Shown here in pieces: positions 1 to 12,839 of a DNA stretch of 64,000 bases; within the stretch, counting starts at the first letter, position 1, and each line of letters opens with the position of its first letter. The stretch is taken from contig OZ023197.1 in NCBI GenBank assembly GCA_963995505.1, forward strand, positions 12,150,475 to 12,214,474. The letters are read 5' to 3'. The translations under genes and the position numbers were made by a program. Below the pieces are notes generated by a model that saw nothing but the letters and a program-made list of their open reading frames with translations, had not been told where the DNA came from and did no database searches. The DNA comes from Hypericum androsaemum (taxonomy: Eukaryota > Streptophyta > Magnoliopsida > Malpighiales > Hypericaceae).

Positions 1-36
1 CGCGAAAATGCGGCAAGTGTTTTGGTCCAACTTGAA

Positions 37-3000
37 TTAGACGCGTCCTTGGCCGAACTCGATCTCTTCATAGTCGTCATTATCTTCGTCATCGGAGTAG
101 ATATCGTCACCATCACTTTCGAGTTCATTATCCGTGCCTGTCTCAGAAACCATGTTCAGTTTATGCCTATTCCATTCGGGAGGGAATGTTTTCTGCAAGG
201 CTTCTGTAAGCTCTCCGCCGGTTGCCTCGATTTTGCGCAGGGACCTGGACCAATGAACTGCAGTCACCATGTCTACTGTCAGACCGGATTCTATCATTTC
301 CTTGCATATTGACACTATCCCAGAAATGAGGTATTCTTCGGCCACAGAGGTACGGTATAGCAGAGATGTTATCAAGCAATGGTAGACAGGTCGGTCGGGC
401 TTTAAACCCAGTGATTTCATATCTTCATAGCAACTTAGAGCCTTCTCTGGCAAAGATGCGCGAGCCCAACCGCTAATTAATGTCGTGTATGTTTTAACAT
501 TCGGCGCAACTCCAAGGGCCTTCATTTCTTCAATTGTTTTTGTTGCTCTCTGGACAGAAACACATGGAATATGAGAAGATCCACGCAGTCCAACGAGCAC
601 CACGAAATGAGTAATTTGCAGAAAGAACACACGCGAGCCAAACAGCCTACCTGCATGTCACCAGCCTTGCAACAAGCACTTATGAAAGATGTGTAAGTAC
701 GAATGTCAGGCCGCACGCCTTCCTGTTCCATCTGCTGCATGAGGTCAGCAGCCTCCCACACATCACCTCTTCGAGCCCACCTGAACGAGGACAAGACGAC
801 AGTTTGTCAAGAGCTTGAAACCATAAGTGAAATAGAATAAGCATTTGACAGGAGAAATTTAAGTCATCTTCAAGTGATGAGTTGGATCAAGAATTTTACA
901 CTGCCAGAAAATAAACCAGAACCTAAAATTTCACAAGTGATCAATTTACGGCCCCCACCCATCAATAAGTATGTTGTAGACATAAGTGTTGCGTGGCACA
1001 TTTCGAGTACTCATTTCTTTTGTGACCGCTAAAGCACTTTGCATCCGGCCTGACTTGCAACATGCCTTGAGCAGTGCCTGATATGTATATGCATCAATCT
1101 CCAGGCCCTCGTTCCTAAACTTCGCGAAGTACTCAAAAGCTTTTCCAGTGTCGCCCAAAGTCGCAAATCCATTCATGATTGTTGTGTATGTATACTCGTT
1201 CGGTCGTACACCTGCTAGTGACATCTCATCCAATATCTCAACAGCTTTCTCCATCTGAAAGATGAAAAAAGAAGAGAGTTATATATCTGAAACAAGATAA
1301 CATGAGAAAACAAGGATACATCACAAATAAAATTGGCATTCTAGATATGCATGTTTAATACGGTTTAACCATATCAGACAGAAAATACCTGACGCTTCTC
1401 GACGAGGCCTAGAACCAAAGCATTGTAAGTGTGAACAGTTGGAATGCATCCACTTTGTCTCATCATATCGAAAACCTCAAGAGCTCTTCTTGTTTCTCCA
1501 TCTCTAGCAAAGGCATGTATGATTGGCAAAAATGTTCGTGATGTTGGCCTGTGCTTTTGTTTCTTCATCTCTTTCACAAGGCGGATGGCACGATCCATGT
1601 TTCCCATTCCACAGAATGCTTTGATAATGTTATTTAAGAGCACGACATCGGGTTTAAAACCATCCCTTATAACATCTTCGAAAATGGCAAAGGCATTGGT
1701 ATAATCCTTCAACTTTAGGAATCCAGTGATCAGCATACAGTAGGTCTTCATATTATGCTTTATGCCAGCTGATTGCATCATTTTGCTGATTTCCAGAGCC
1801 TTAGAAACTTTGCCAATCTGAAAAGAGGTCGCGGGTTATTTGAATCAAGCGTTATCACAGAAAGATGAAAACCAGAGGCCTGAAGAAGCTAGAATTTTGT
1901 TAGGTACTCAAGTGTTTTATATTATTGAGGCACATCACCAGGAAGGTGTGGAGAAAGAAACCATCGCAGAAACAATTTTTATCCGAGAGAAAGCAAACAT
2001 GATGGAGGACATTCTACTTTGAGAATAAAGTAGCAGGCACAAAGACTAAACCAGTTTTACATGAGAATCCGCATCAACACCGGGAGAGTACCTCGCCGGA
2101 AACATCTAATGTACAGCAAAACATTTTTTTGTTACTTTCCTAGCAGTATCCAGATTATCAGGAGACCAGAGTTCAAACATATTTGCAAAGGAGAATTCCA
2201 CTTTTAAAGCCAAGGTATACTGTTTAAATAAAAATCTAGCAACTCTTACTTTCACAAACTAGCAGAGCAGTGGAAGACTTACCTTAGTATAGAGATTAAT
2301 GAGACATCCATAGCTGATCACGGAAGGAGTATATCCGCATTCCTACAATATGTACCAGATATTCAGCATATGGTCGATACACAATGCAATATTAGTGAGC
2401 ATGCAAATGAACACCAGTGCTTAGTACATGTCCCAACTGGAGAAGGAAACCTACGGAGCACGCTAAGACTGGATCATCTTATTAACTACTTCTTTTACCT
2501 TAAGTCTTTCGAATACGACCAGGCATTTCTTCTCATTTCCAATCATCGTGTAACCATCCATCATTGTATGATATATTTGAATAGGAGCATCTATACCTTC
2601 TTCTTCCATCTCCCTCACCAAAGCTTCCGCCTTATCCATATTTCTTGTTTGACTGCAGTTCAAGAGAAAAGGAGTGAAGATTATCGGGCTGCAACAAGTG
2701 CTATATAGCCAACAAACATTCAGAAAAACATGTTCTCTGTTTGTCTGAGCATCATTTGCATGCGCAAAATTTTATGATTTGATCACTGACCAGTGAGCAT
2801 ATATGATACTCCCATAGATGATCCCGTTGAGAGTAACATGCTCTTCTCTGGCCTCCTCAAACCAGTGATCTGCAGCTCTGCAGCCAGAAAAAAAATGATA
2901 TTAGATGGTAGGATATTTTGCAACGAAGAAAAAGATAACAACGAACAGAAATGACCAATATTTAGTAACCAGATTTTTTTAACATCAATAGTGGATTCAT

Positions 3001-5025
3001 TTAACTACAATTTACATCAGGCGTGACATAGTGCATAAACCAGACCCTCATCATGTCTTCATAGTAGCATATTATAGCTTAAATGGATGACTTTTTTGAA
3101 CAACGTTGATTTTGGACATAGAATAGGCCTCACTAAATTACCAAAAGGATGACTTCCATATTGACTTTTTTTGAACGTCATTACTAGAGTAGCCCTTATT
3201 AAAGCCTAATTTCATATATACCTTTCCTGCAGCCAACTTAAATGCGAAGGACATAGAATACAAAATTCATCAACGCAACAAAGAAGCTTCAAAATATACA
3301 TTTTTAGAATAAAAATAAAGTAGTGTCCAAAAGAGGAGAGGATTAAAATAAGGTTTAGAGAGAACAATGCACTAGCTTACTCAGAATCGCCGACTTTGGC
3401 AAACCCTGTGACCAGTATACTGTATGTCACCAAGCTCATTTCAATACCCTCTGCCTTCATTTTCCTGACACATAATAGTGCTTCTTCCATGTCTTTACCA
3501 ACTGCATAAGCGTGAACAAGGCTGCATCAAATAAATTACTTCAATGATGAAAATAGTAACATAAGAAAGAAGGGTCTAACATTTCGCTGCCAATCTGATC
3601 GAATGCACAGGTAGTAATTCCCCAAAACGTCCAAATTCCTATGCTACGATTGCTACATTAAATTGATGATTAATCACTTCACTGTGCTAACTTTTACTAA
3701 CGTAGAAAGAAATGCCTTAGGAACAACACACATCATCATAACAGCATCAATCCCAGGACTACTTAGGTACTCTCTCTACAGACCAGCAGACCATTAATCT
3801 AGCCACGCTCTGACCAACCCCAAAAATGCATCCATTATAGCTATAACAAGTGGGGAACTCAAACAACGACAGAAAGAATTCTACCTTGTATAGACATGTG
3901 AGGACGGTGCGATCCCCCTTGCTCGCATGCTCTCGAACGTCTGACGTGCTCGGTGCACATCACCTCGTCTTGCATAGTAGGTCACCATTAACCCATAGTC
4001 CCTTCTCGAAGGCTGCCAACCCAAAATCAAGTTTAGGTGACACACATTGCAAAATTTCAACCACAGAACTCTAATTCCTATTGAAAGACAAATACAAGAC
4101 CGAGAAAAGATCAAGTCCTGACCTTCTTAATAGTTTCAAAAGCGGTAACAACCGCCTGCCAATCCTTCGGCCGGCTCTCGAGCACCTTCCTGAACGCCCT
4201 GCTCGAACTGTCCCTCTCCTCATGCCACTTATTCCTAAAATAGAACTCTCTCCCCTCCACATCCTGCCCATCTCCATCGCCTTCCCCCGAAATCCACCTC
4301 TTCCTCTCCTCCGCCTTGGCCTTCAACCTCCTCCCATCGTCAAGCTTCACAGTCAAAACCTTCCCATGGAACTCCATCCCATCAAACTCCACGGCCTTCT
4401 CAGCCGCCTTCTCCGCCTCCTCCTCCCCGCCACCAAAGATAACGAACCCGAACCCGATATTCCGATCAGTCTCATTGTGCCCCTTTACCAAGATCACATT
4501 TTTAATCTTCCCGAACTGGCGAAACAGCTCCAAAAGCTCGGGCTTTTTCACCCAACTGGGCAAATTCCCCACGAAGATCTTACCCGGCTGGAGGAACCCA
4601 TCAACCACCTCCTCCTCCTTGGTCTCCAACTCATTCTCTTCACTCTGTACCTCAGCCGCTTCAACCACAACCGGAGGAGGAGGGGCTGGCGGTGGAGGAG
4701 GCGGCGGGGCGAGCTTACTGGAGAGGCGGAGCTTGCTGGTGAGAGAATTCGGGTTCGGGAACTTCGGAGAGTTCGCGCGTTGTTTGGAAGGGGAAGGAGT
4801 GAGGAGGGTCTTAAGAGGGTTTTTGGAGGGTTTAACTGTGGGAGCAGGTGGGTTGGTGGTGGTGGGTTGAAGGGAATTCGGGCGGCGAGAGGGGTTCGAC
4901 TTCGAACTAATGGCTTCCGGTGGTCGAGGACCGACGGAACAGGAGGCGGAAGTGGCGGCGGCGGCGGGTGAGAGGGGGAAAGGGTGGAAGTTGATGGTGG
5001 TGGAGAGTGAGACTAGTTTATCCAT
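37..5025 (-). CDS. PPR4: PPR4: chloroplast RRM-PPR protein, ten exons
   Basis: Exons from the start codon: 5025-4123, 4012-3885, 3521-3381, 2877-2791, 2652-2499, 2342-2283, 1817-1389, 1254-959, 780-651, 549-37. All introns are GT-AG, and the joined frame is 2841 bp (946 aa), close to the roughly 950 aa I recall for Arabidopsis PPR4 (At5g04810). Residues 1-100 look like a Ser/Pro-rich plastid transit peptide, followed by a poly-Pro run (about 107-118). An RRM lies at about 148-230 (RNP2 KIFVGNLP, RNP1 NIGFGFVIF). P-type PPR repeats such as 'VTYSILVTGFAKVGD' fill the rest up to an acidic C-terminus. In maize and Arabidopsis, PPR4 binds rps12 pre-mRNA and is needed for trans-splicing of its first intron in chloroplasts. 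I see no defect. Exon 8 uses the donor GG/GTGGGG, which the homologous protein sequence requires. Confidence 0.96.
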
Positions 5026-6594
5026 AGAAGGGAGGGGCTAAACTAGTAAAGTATCTTTGGTGGTTGTGGGATTTTATATATTCGGATGAGGGTGGGGGAC
5101 CATAGTGTGTGAACAGACGACCTGTCGTCCGACAACGAGATATGCCACCCGAGATTAGGGATGACAAAAATACCCATACCTTGTAGGTCGGATCCCACTC
5201 TTACTCCGTGGGTCGAGGGTCTGTTAACTTTAACTGGGTATAGGATAAAGTATGTATATGAGTATGGGTCCAACTTTAAAGGTGGGGTCTAAAGTAGGGT
5301 ATGAATCCTATGAATTTCTACTGAATTCTTACTATTTTACCATACTTTGGATCCTACCCTAACTAGACCCTTATTAGACCCTAATTAGATCATTTTATCT
5401 TCATTTTTTATTTATAATTTGCAACAGAGTTCTCAAATATTCTAAAATATGTTTCATGATATCGACTCCAAAATTTGAGGTACATATTATTCTAATTTTC
5501 TTTATTGATATACTATATATTTCATGATTAATCTTCGCATATTCACTGTGATTTATTTGAATTATATATATAATTATGTTTAAAAATTATCAAAAATGTA
5601 GTGCATTTAATTCAAGGGTCGGATCTTGCAGACCTTGTAAACCCTACGGACCTTGAGGGTAAGAATATGGGTGTAATAATAAAATTTATCGAACGTCGAT
5701 GATAGGGTATGAGTCCAACTCTCCAAATTATGGTATAGATAAGGTCCTACTAATACTCTACCCATCGCTATCTCTACCCGAAGTAAATGCCTCAAATTTT
5801 TGCAAGCACGCAAGTCAAACTCACCATGTCCGACCGACAGTCCTACGAGTGACCGCACAGATCGATTCGAGTCCTGAAAAATAGAAATTCACTAAATTAT
5901 AATGAGAATAATTTTATCACTTTAGATCTGACCGAATTTAAATCAAAATTAATGGGTTCAGTTATTTCGACCCGTAAGAATTTGTCTACTAATATAATCC
6001 AAGAGTTGGCGTAGAGGGAAGAATGATTTAATGAGAATACACGATCTTGTGAGGGAGGATTTCCCGATTTTTGAATTATAAATTGTTTCAAATTTTACCA
6101 ATTGAAAAGATAATATTGAGAAAAAAATATTTAATAGGTTTGATAGTATTTGATTCCGAGTACCAAAATTTCGTAAAAAACTGAAGAACTTCACTTGCAA
6201 TTCCACGCCCACCACTGTCAAAGTTCTCTATTCTTCAATTTTTGTCTTTACCACTGAAACAATTCTCAGGTAGCAAACGAACAAGTATAATTTTGACCAT
6301 GGACAGATTTGAAATAAACTTGTTAGTGGTACTTAATGAGCTAACCCTAGATGAGTTGGAGCTTCTTCTCTGCAGTTGTATAGGAGGATGAACTTCTCGT
6401 GATAAAGCTGCATCGCCTCGAATTTAGAAAAAAATCAAAATCCTGACAAGCAACGCTTAATTTGTACCTAGATGACTTGAGCGGGTTAGCTTTCCCTGTT
6501 GTACTCGTTCGACTATGCCAGCATGTGATCAATAAAGATTAGCGGGTTAGTTGTCCTTATACTTGAGAAAAAAAGAGAGTAAAGGTAGACCTCC
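5026..6594. other. Intergenic, AT-rich, possible degraded hAT-like repeat
   Basis: No gene is supported. Around 5150-5300 and 5610-5780 there is degenerate 'gggtatggatccaacc'-like text beginning with TAGGGATGACAAAAATACCC, which resembles ends of plant hAT-type non-autonomous elements. I could not find a matching inverted end or target duplication. The 300 bp just upstream of 5025 should hold the PPR4 promoter, but no clear TATA box stands out. Confidence 0.4.
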
Positions 6595-8226
6595 CTAGCT
6601 TCCTTCTAAAGCATCAAGGTTATGATCAGTCTGAGACTTGTCTCTCAGCTTCTTCATCTCTTCCTGCAGCTTACCCAACTCCGAGTAAACCTCTCTAATT
6701 CTAGGATGTCTTTTCTCCCCAACCGAAAAAGTATGAACTCGGTCCTTTATTTCGATCCAGCTCTCGCCTGTTTCCTTTCTCACCTCGTTCTCTTGAAGAA
6801 ACTTCCATGTTTTTGCAGCATCCTCCCACTGCTGATTAGCAGCATACATGTGACACAACAAAATGTAGTTTCCCGCATTATCAGGCTCCAGCTCAACTAA
6901 TGCCTTTGCCGCCACTTCGGCTAATTCGAGATTGCCGTGAGTCCTACAAGATGCTAAAAGCGAGCCCCACATTGGAGCGGTGGCGTCGAATGGCATCCCT
7001 GTAAGCAACTCGTAAGCTTCACGAGTTAATCCCACTCTTCCAAGAACATCTACCATGCAAGAATAGTGAACGACGCTCCTCGGTACATTGTGCTCGCTCT
7101 CCATAAGATCAAAGTAACTCCGTGCTTTGTCAACTAGACCCACGTGACTGCACGCTGATAACACCGAAACGTAGGTCACTTCATCAGGGCACAAACCCAC
7201 CTGCTGCATCTTCTCAAACAAAACCATGACTTCCAGCGTACGGGAATGCTTAGCGAGCCCAGAAATCATCACATTCCATAATACCACATTCTTCCTTTCT
7301 GCATCAGAAAACACCATATATGCTTCTCTAATGCTACCGCATTTGGCATACAAGTCCACCAGTGAAGAGATGATAAACAAATTCGAACCAAACCCGGTTC
7401 TATAAACAACAGCGTGCACCTGCTTCCCTTCAATTAAGGCAGTCAAACCCACGCAAGCGCAAACAGCAGAAGACAGCGAAAACTCGAAAAAATCCAACCC
7501 CAACCCATGTCCCCTGGAAAATAATTGCAATGCCTCCTCATAAAGCTCATTCTGCACAAAACCTGCGATCATCGAACTCCAAGTAACTCCACTCTTCTCA
7601 GCCATCCCTTCAAACACAAGCCTCGCATCACGAACCAAGCCACTCTTAGCATAGACATCAAGCAACGCAGTCCCCACAAACGAATTCTCAACAATTCCAT
7701 CCTTAAAAGCAAACGCGTGCAGCTGCATACACCCGACAACATCCTTCCTCCCCGCGCAAATACAGAGCACTGTCGAGAGAGTATATTCACTAAACACACA
7801 CCCCATCTCGATCAACTCCAAGAAAAGCCCAACAGCAGCCCCGTCCTCCCCGCGCTGCGCATACGCACCAATCATAGTGTTCCACGAGACCAAGCTCCTC
7901 ACGGTCATTCCATCGAACACCTTACGCGCATCATCAACCATTCCGCATTTCGAGTACACATTCATGATCATGTTCAACGTCAGCGTGTCCGCGGCCAACC
8001 CCATCCGGAAAGCCCGCGCGTGGCAGGCTTTCCCATTTCCGGGGTCCCGCGATTTAGCTGAGAGCTGGAGGAGGTAATGCAGGGTGGTGCCTTCATCATG
8101 TGTGGCTATCTCAGGTTGGGCAGCAGCTGACGTGGAAGAAGTGAAGTACTTGTAAATGAGGTTGGTGGTGGTGATGGTGATTTGGTCTCTCTTGTTCAAC
8201 CTACTACTAAACCCTAAGATTCTCAT
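6595..8226 (-). CDS. PLS-class PPR protein ending in E motifs (no DYW)
   Basis: A single exon of 543 aa from the ATG at 8226. The frame stays open upstream to a GTG at 8286 but has no earlier ATG. A 'cttcttttcag' just upstream suggests a 5'UTR intron acceptor. The N-terminus is basic and Ser/Thr-rich, as in mitochondrial presequences. Repeated P, L and S motifs follow (for example 'SLVSWNTMIGAYAQRGEDGA'), then E motifs ('WGSLLASCRTHGNLELAEVA' and 'GESWIEIKDRVHTFSVGEKR'). Proteins of this class usually act in organelle RNA editing, binding upstream of edited cytidines. The frame ends 35-40 residues after the E+ region, and I found no DYW deaminase remnant downstream, so editing would need a partner in trans. 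The closest protein I recall is Arabidopsis At5g04780, a close chromosomal neighbour of PPR4 there too. That assignment is from memory. Confidence 0.92.
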   Translation of the reverse strand: MRILGFSSRLNKRDQITITTTNLIYKYFTSSTSAAAQPEIATHDEGTTLHYLLQLSAKSRDPGNGKACHARAFRMGLAADTLTLNMIMNVYSKCGMVDDARKVFDGMTVRSLVSWNTMIGAYAQRGEDGAAVGLFLELIEMGCVFSEYTLSTVLCICAGRKDVVGCMQLHAFAFKDGIVENSFVGTALLDVYAKSGLVRDARLVFEGMAEKSGVTWSSMIAGFVQNELYEEALQLFSRGHGLGLDFFEFSLSSAVCACVGLTALIEGKQVHAVVYRTGFGSNLFIISSLVDLYAKCGSIREAYMVFSDAERKNVVLWNVMISGLAKHSRTLEVMVLFEKMQQVGLCPDEVTYVSVLSACSHVGLVDKARSYFDLMESEHNVPRSVVHYSCMVDVLGRVGLTREAYELLTGMPFDATAPMWGSLLASCRTHGNLELAEVAAKALVELEPDNAGNYILLCHMYAANQQWEDAAKTWKFLQENEVRKETGESWIEIKDRVHTFSVGEKRHPRIREVYSELGKLQEEMKKLRDKSQTDHNLDALEGS

Positions 8227-9137
8227 GTAATTGCATCTCCTAATTTGATCCTGAAAAGAAGATGAGGCTGACAAAAACTTTCTCACGCAAGTTTACTAAA
8301 ATTATATTTTGGAAATTTTACTAAAATTGCGGTACATATATTACTTGGTATTTTAATGGAACTATTTTTTTTAAATTGAAAATAAATCTGCATAATTTTT
8401 TTTATCTTTTAAGTTACAATATTCACACATTCAATCATTAGATATGATTTAGATATAGTAAAAGTATTAGTTCGGATTGATGCGACTTTTATTTGATTTG
8501 CAATAGTGATGATGGGTGCGTTAAACTGTAGCGGGCTGAAAAGTTGGACCTCTTTCAATGGACGAGAGATGATCGAAAGCCCAACCATCGAAAGTCCAAT
8601 AATATTGGGCCTAAACCCAATATGCATATGTTCTTGTTGGGTTGGGGGGTTGGCGAGGCCTATTTCCCAAAAATGCCAAAATTATCGGAGTACTCATCTA
8701 GTGTTCATATAAAAATCTAAGTGATAAGAATATTAATCTAGTTTAACCAATTTCGAGTTATTGTTAGATTTAATCTTAAACTTCCAGATGTTATTGTCTT
8801 GTTTAATATTAAAAACTCTTTTAAATTTAGAACTTGTGTCAAAATATTATTGGACTTCTCCTCTTGTGAAAAATTCAATATTTTGATCCAACTCGTTATA
8901 ATAATAAGTAGGTAGAATTCCTATTTTATAATTTGGGAACAGATTCTTCAGTATTGATAACATAGAATGTACAGCTCCATCTTACTTTTTTTTAAGGTAA
9001 ATCTTACTCAGATCTGGATCGTTGATTTAAAATTTTTAAACGGTCCTGATCAGCTTTCCTTTTATTAAGCTGATATTTATTTTTGCCACGCAAGCTTACC
9101 TGCTTCTCCAGTCCCCGGTCCGACACCTCTCGCTAAG
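8227..9137. other. Intergenic, no gene seen
   Basis: AT-rich sequence upstream of the PPR gene. It should contain its promoter and 5'UTR. I see no supported gene, RNA or mobile-element end here. Confidence 0.4.
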
Positions 9138-9223
9138 CGAGTAATAATCCACACTTTGGCATTAACGTCCCCCACGGGCCAAAGTGTCATCGGTGCTCGA
9201 GTAATAATCCACACTTTGGCATT
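9138..9223. repeat. Two 26-bp direct repeats spaced 60 bp
   Basis: The 26-bp segment starting CGAGTAATAATCCACACT is identical at 9138-9163 and 9198-9223, separated by a more GC-rich spacer. It looks like part of an eroded repeat; no function is evident. Confidence 0.8.
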
Positions 9224-10264
9224 GACTTCCCGACACACATTGTCATTAAGGCAAATCAAATGCTCGCGACAAACAATTGAAAGAAAAGGATTAGATTGAG
9301 TGAGGATTACATAAAAGTCGTCTTAGGTGAATGATTTTTAGACCATAAGATTTGATTTTTAAAACTCATTTTCAGATCTGAAGGTCATTATCATTCGAGG
9401 GCACAATAATAATTTTATCCAAAAAGACCTAACTAGAAATCCCAAAAAAATCTCTCATTTCCGTCCCATCCTCTTTTGAAATTGCCAAAAAAAATTACCA
9501 AAAAATCTACTCCTCTCTTCTACCTGAAGAACCTAAAAGCTCTTCTCTAACACAGGAAACGATGTAAGACAAGTTTCCTTCTTCCTCCCACTGAAGAGGC
9601 GCTCCGCCTTCGATCTCCCATTTCTGACTCCCTCTACGCAATCATGGTGAGAGTTATGTTTGAAACCCTAAGCTCCAGTTATGTTTGCACCTTTATGCTG
9701 CGCAATCACTCAAGAGCTTGCTGTAGGTTTTTGATATTGACTTTGGTTTATTTTTTCACTTTTAGGCTGTTATTTTGTCTTGGAAGAAAGGGGTTCGATT
9801 TGATCGCTAAAGATATTGGTTTTTGATATTATTTTTTTTTCACCTTTAGGTTTTTCATATTGACTTTGGTTTATGTTTGCACCGTTGTTACGTCTACGCA
9901 CTTTTATTTTGTCTTGGTTCTCCTCTGAGGTGAAATTGATATACATATTTTATGTCATTGGTATGTGACTGTATTGTAATTGCTATGCAATCATATTGGT
10001 ATACATTTTGTGTTTGATTATTGATATTGGTATATGTGTTAAGTTATATTGGTTGTACTATAAGGTGAAATTGGTACACATATTTTTTAAAATTGGTACA
10101 CATATTTCTTGAAATTGATATGTGACTATATTGTAATTAGTATGTGACTCTATTGTAATTGGTATGCATTTACAATCATATTGGTATGTATATGCAATAA
10201 TATTGGTATGCATTGTGTGTTTGTTCAAAATATCAGAATAAAATGATACCATTATTAAAGAAGA
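9224..10264. other. Intergenic, simple repeats, no gene seen
   Basis: Around 9470-9650 a CT-rich leader-like stretch precedes an ATG, but the frame is short and shows no recognisable protein. From about 9955 to 10215, near-repeats of 'attggtatgtgactgtattg' type merge into the minisatellite downstream. Confidence 0.4.
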
Positions 10265-10530
10265 GGAAACCAATATCAGAGTAGAAGGAAACCAATATCA
10301 GAGTAGAAGGAAACAATATCATAGAAGAATGATACCAATATATGAGTACAAGGAATCAAATATGAGAGAAGAAGAAAATCAATATCATAGTAGAAGAAAA
10401 TCAATATCATAGAAGAAGAAAATAAATATCAGAGTAGAAGGACACAAATATCAGAGTAAAAAAATCAATATCATAGAAGAAGGAAACCAATATGTGAGAA
10501 GAAGGAAATCAATATCTGAGTACAAAGACA
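10265..10530. repeat. Degenerate ~22-bp minisatellite
   Basis: About twelve imperfect tandem copies of a unit close to GAAACCAATATCAGAGTAGAAG. Adjacent first copies are nearly identical and later ones diverge (ATCATAGAAGAAG, ATCAATATCTGAGTAC). The repeat is tandem, without unique spacers. Confidence 0.85.
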
Positions 10531-11099
10531 ACAATATTTTTATAATTATATTTTCATAAATTGTATTATTTTCTGGCTTTTTGTGTGTGTTGATACATGA
10601 TTTATGGTAATTGGAAAGTATTTGTTTCCTTTTTAATTATTTCTATAACTATATTTCCTAATTTGTAGCTTTTTTTTAATAGTGGTGTATTAATATTGTC
10701 CCTAATGCCATTCAATCCCTCTTCCATCCCCAGCAGTGGGGACTAACCTAGTTCCCACTGAATTCGAGCCCAATAAAAAGTAGAGACCAATGTCAAAATA
10801 ATTTGGTAGTACAATTTAACTACCTTGACACCATGATATTTTTTGTGAAAATTGCCTCACCAAAATCCTCATTTCCCTTATGATTCCAAATATTTTTAAT
10901 TCTCAACCCCACAACAAAAAATGAGAATTCTGATTTAAAAAAACCCAAAAATAGGGAAAAATGTATGCTTCTTTAACAATATATGACTTGATTTGATTTA
11001 CTCAATAATTATAATTTTCAAGTGACAATTTTATGATTCGTCTTACTTAATTGACTTTCTCTTCTTGATTTTATGGAACTGAATGGCCATATATTATAA

Positions 11100-12035
11100 C
11101 TTGATAACACAAATGTTAAATAATCAAGTTGTTGAATAGTTTTACCTTGCTTTTTTAAAAGTAGAATGTGTATTGCTCCAAAATAATTACACAAAAAATG
11201 CTGCTAAGCACGATATACCAAAAAAGAATATGCTAACAGCTACATAAGTTTCACTATATCTCCTTCGCCAAGAGAACTACCTACTACATGAGCTTTTATA
11301 TATCCATTGTTTGAATAGTGCTACCTTGTTAACATGAAAGTGGCAAATTGAGGGACTTAAGTGCATTGTACCATTGCTTTTTGTACTGTACCTAAGCACA
11401 CAACAACTTTAGCTTCTTTGGTATCACTCATCTCCACCAAACTACACATTGGGAGATTTTGTAGTCCTAGTTGGTAATCATCTTCACAATATATTCCAAA
11501 CTGACCTATCATTGTTTTCATCACAGATTCAATGGCTGGCGGTGAAAGAATGTCAATGAACACTGTCTGTCGAACCTTCTGCTAAAACTTGGCATATTTA
11601 ACTTTTGAGGTGGATCTTATTGCCAACAGCAAACGGTGTTCACTGCCTCTTCCTCCTCCTCCTAGAAGAGTCCTTCCCTGTCTCTTTACCCCCGGCCCCA
11701 ATTCGGTCGTATTAAGCCTTATTTTAATTCAAATAGATTGTGTAATTTAGAAGTTATAGAAAATCATATTCTTTGTCTAATTGTCATTGAGTGCTGGTAA
11801 GTATAATTGTATACATAATGAATTTATGGTTACAAATTAGTTACAAAAATGTATTAGTTGGTTAATGAAAAATCAAGGTCGTTATTTGAGTTTATTTGTG
11901 ATTTTGAGATCTTATGTGAATTTATCCATATTAAAGTGCCATAATGAATTTGTATATTGTGGGTAATTGAAATTATTAGTCTTAAAGTATATGTTCTTTT
12001 TTGTGCCGATATAATTGTATTAAAGTGGTTGGTGT
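11100..12035. repeat. Dispersed repeat, copy 1, with broken gene piece
   Basis: This segment recurs at 12840-14310 and partly at 20070-20830. On the minus strand at 11357-11590 it reads as protein-like sequence (around 'FIDILSPPAIESVMKTMIGQ' and 'LPMCSLVEMSDTKEAK') interrupted by stops, so it looks like a captured or decayed host-gene exon carried by a repeat. I do not recognise the parent gene. No terminal repeats were identified, so a Helitron-like or old Pack-MULE origin is only a guess. Confidence 0.6.
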
Positions 12036-12839
12036 ATAAAAAAAATTTACTATAGGGAAGGGATCAAATTGAATATTATTACTTAACAATACAACGAAGA
12101 ATCAGCTGATTATTTTGCTAAATTTCGTGAAATTAATTTCTTGAAATTACACCAAATGGCTCTCTTTTTATAAGAAGGGAACAAATTGCATTCTAGAGAA
12201 ACAGGAACTTTAAATCAAGAATTCTGAGTATATAAATATACATTTTTTTGTTTTATCACATTTTTTTGAAGGCCTTCCACGCTACAATGAGATGAAGTAA
12301 TATATAAAACGACGAGCAAAATTACTTAGGCAACCATTATGATTTATTTGCAATTTTTGTATAAAATTTTAATGAGACATCGTTTATATTTATACTCGGA
12401 CATTGTTAAGTAACTCATACATCATGTTTTAGTTTTAAAAATTTGTTAAATTATTTTTGAATTATTTTCAACCACAGTGACTATAATGCAACACGTTTAT
12501 TTCTTTTTCCTTCTAGGAGTCTGCTAACAAACAGCAAAAATCCCCAGATTAGAATAGATCACTATAGACGAAAGACAAATAGCAAACAAGCTTCATTATT
12601 TATGATAATTGCACACATACAAAAGAAAGTTGGGCATCTAAACTATATTATGACCACATGTTGATGGAAAAATTTATCACTAGTTAAAAAAAATAAAACA
12701 ATGTTTTCATCATTCATACATACTTGCTTAAAATTTGCATTAACCTATGAGCTTTTGATTTGCATTGTGTTGATATTAGATTGCAAGTTAAATTTATATT
12801 CTTCAACATTCTGTAGAAGAAACAATATGGTTAGGAAAA

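Noticed and set aside
4081..4971. Long open frames on the plus strand opposite PPR4 exon 1
   Set aside because: They mirror GC-rich coding sequence with a verified RRM on the minus strand; the translations are low-complexity Arg/Leu/Gly and show no domain.
5150..5860. Complete hAT-type MITE
   Set aside because: Only start-like text TAGGGATGACAAA was seen; no matching inverted end or 8-bp duplication could be located.
9644..9826. Small gene starting at 9644
   Set aside because: 60 codons of hydrophobic sequence without a recognisable domain or splice continuation.
10265..10530. CRISPR-like array
   Set aside because: Tandem units with no unique spacers, in a plant nuclear genome.
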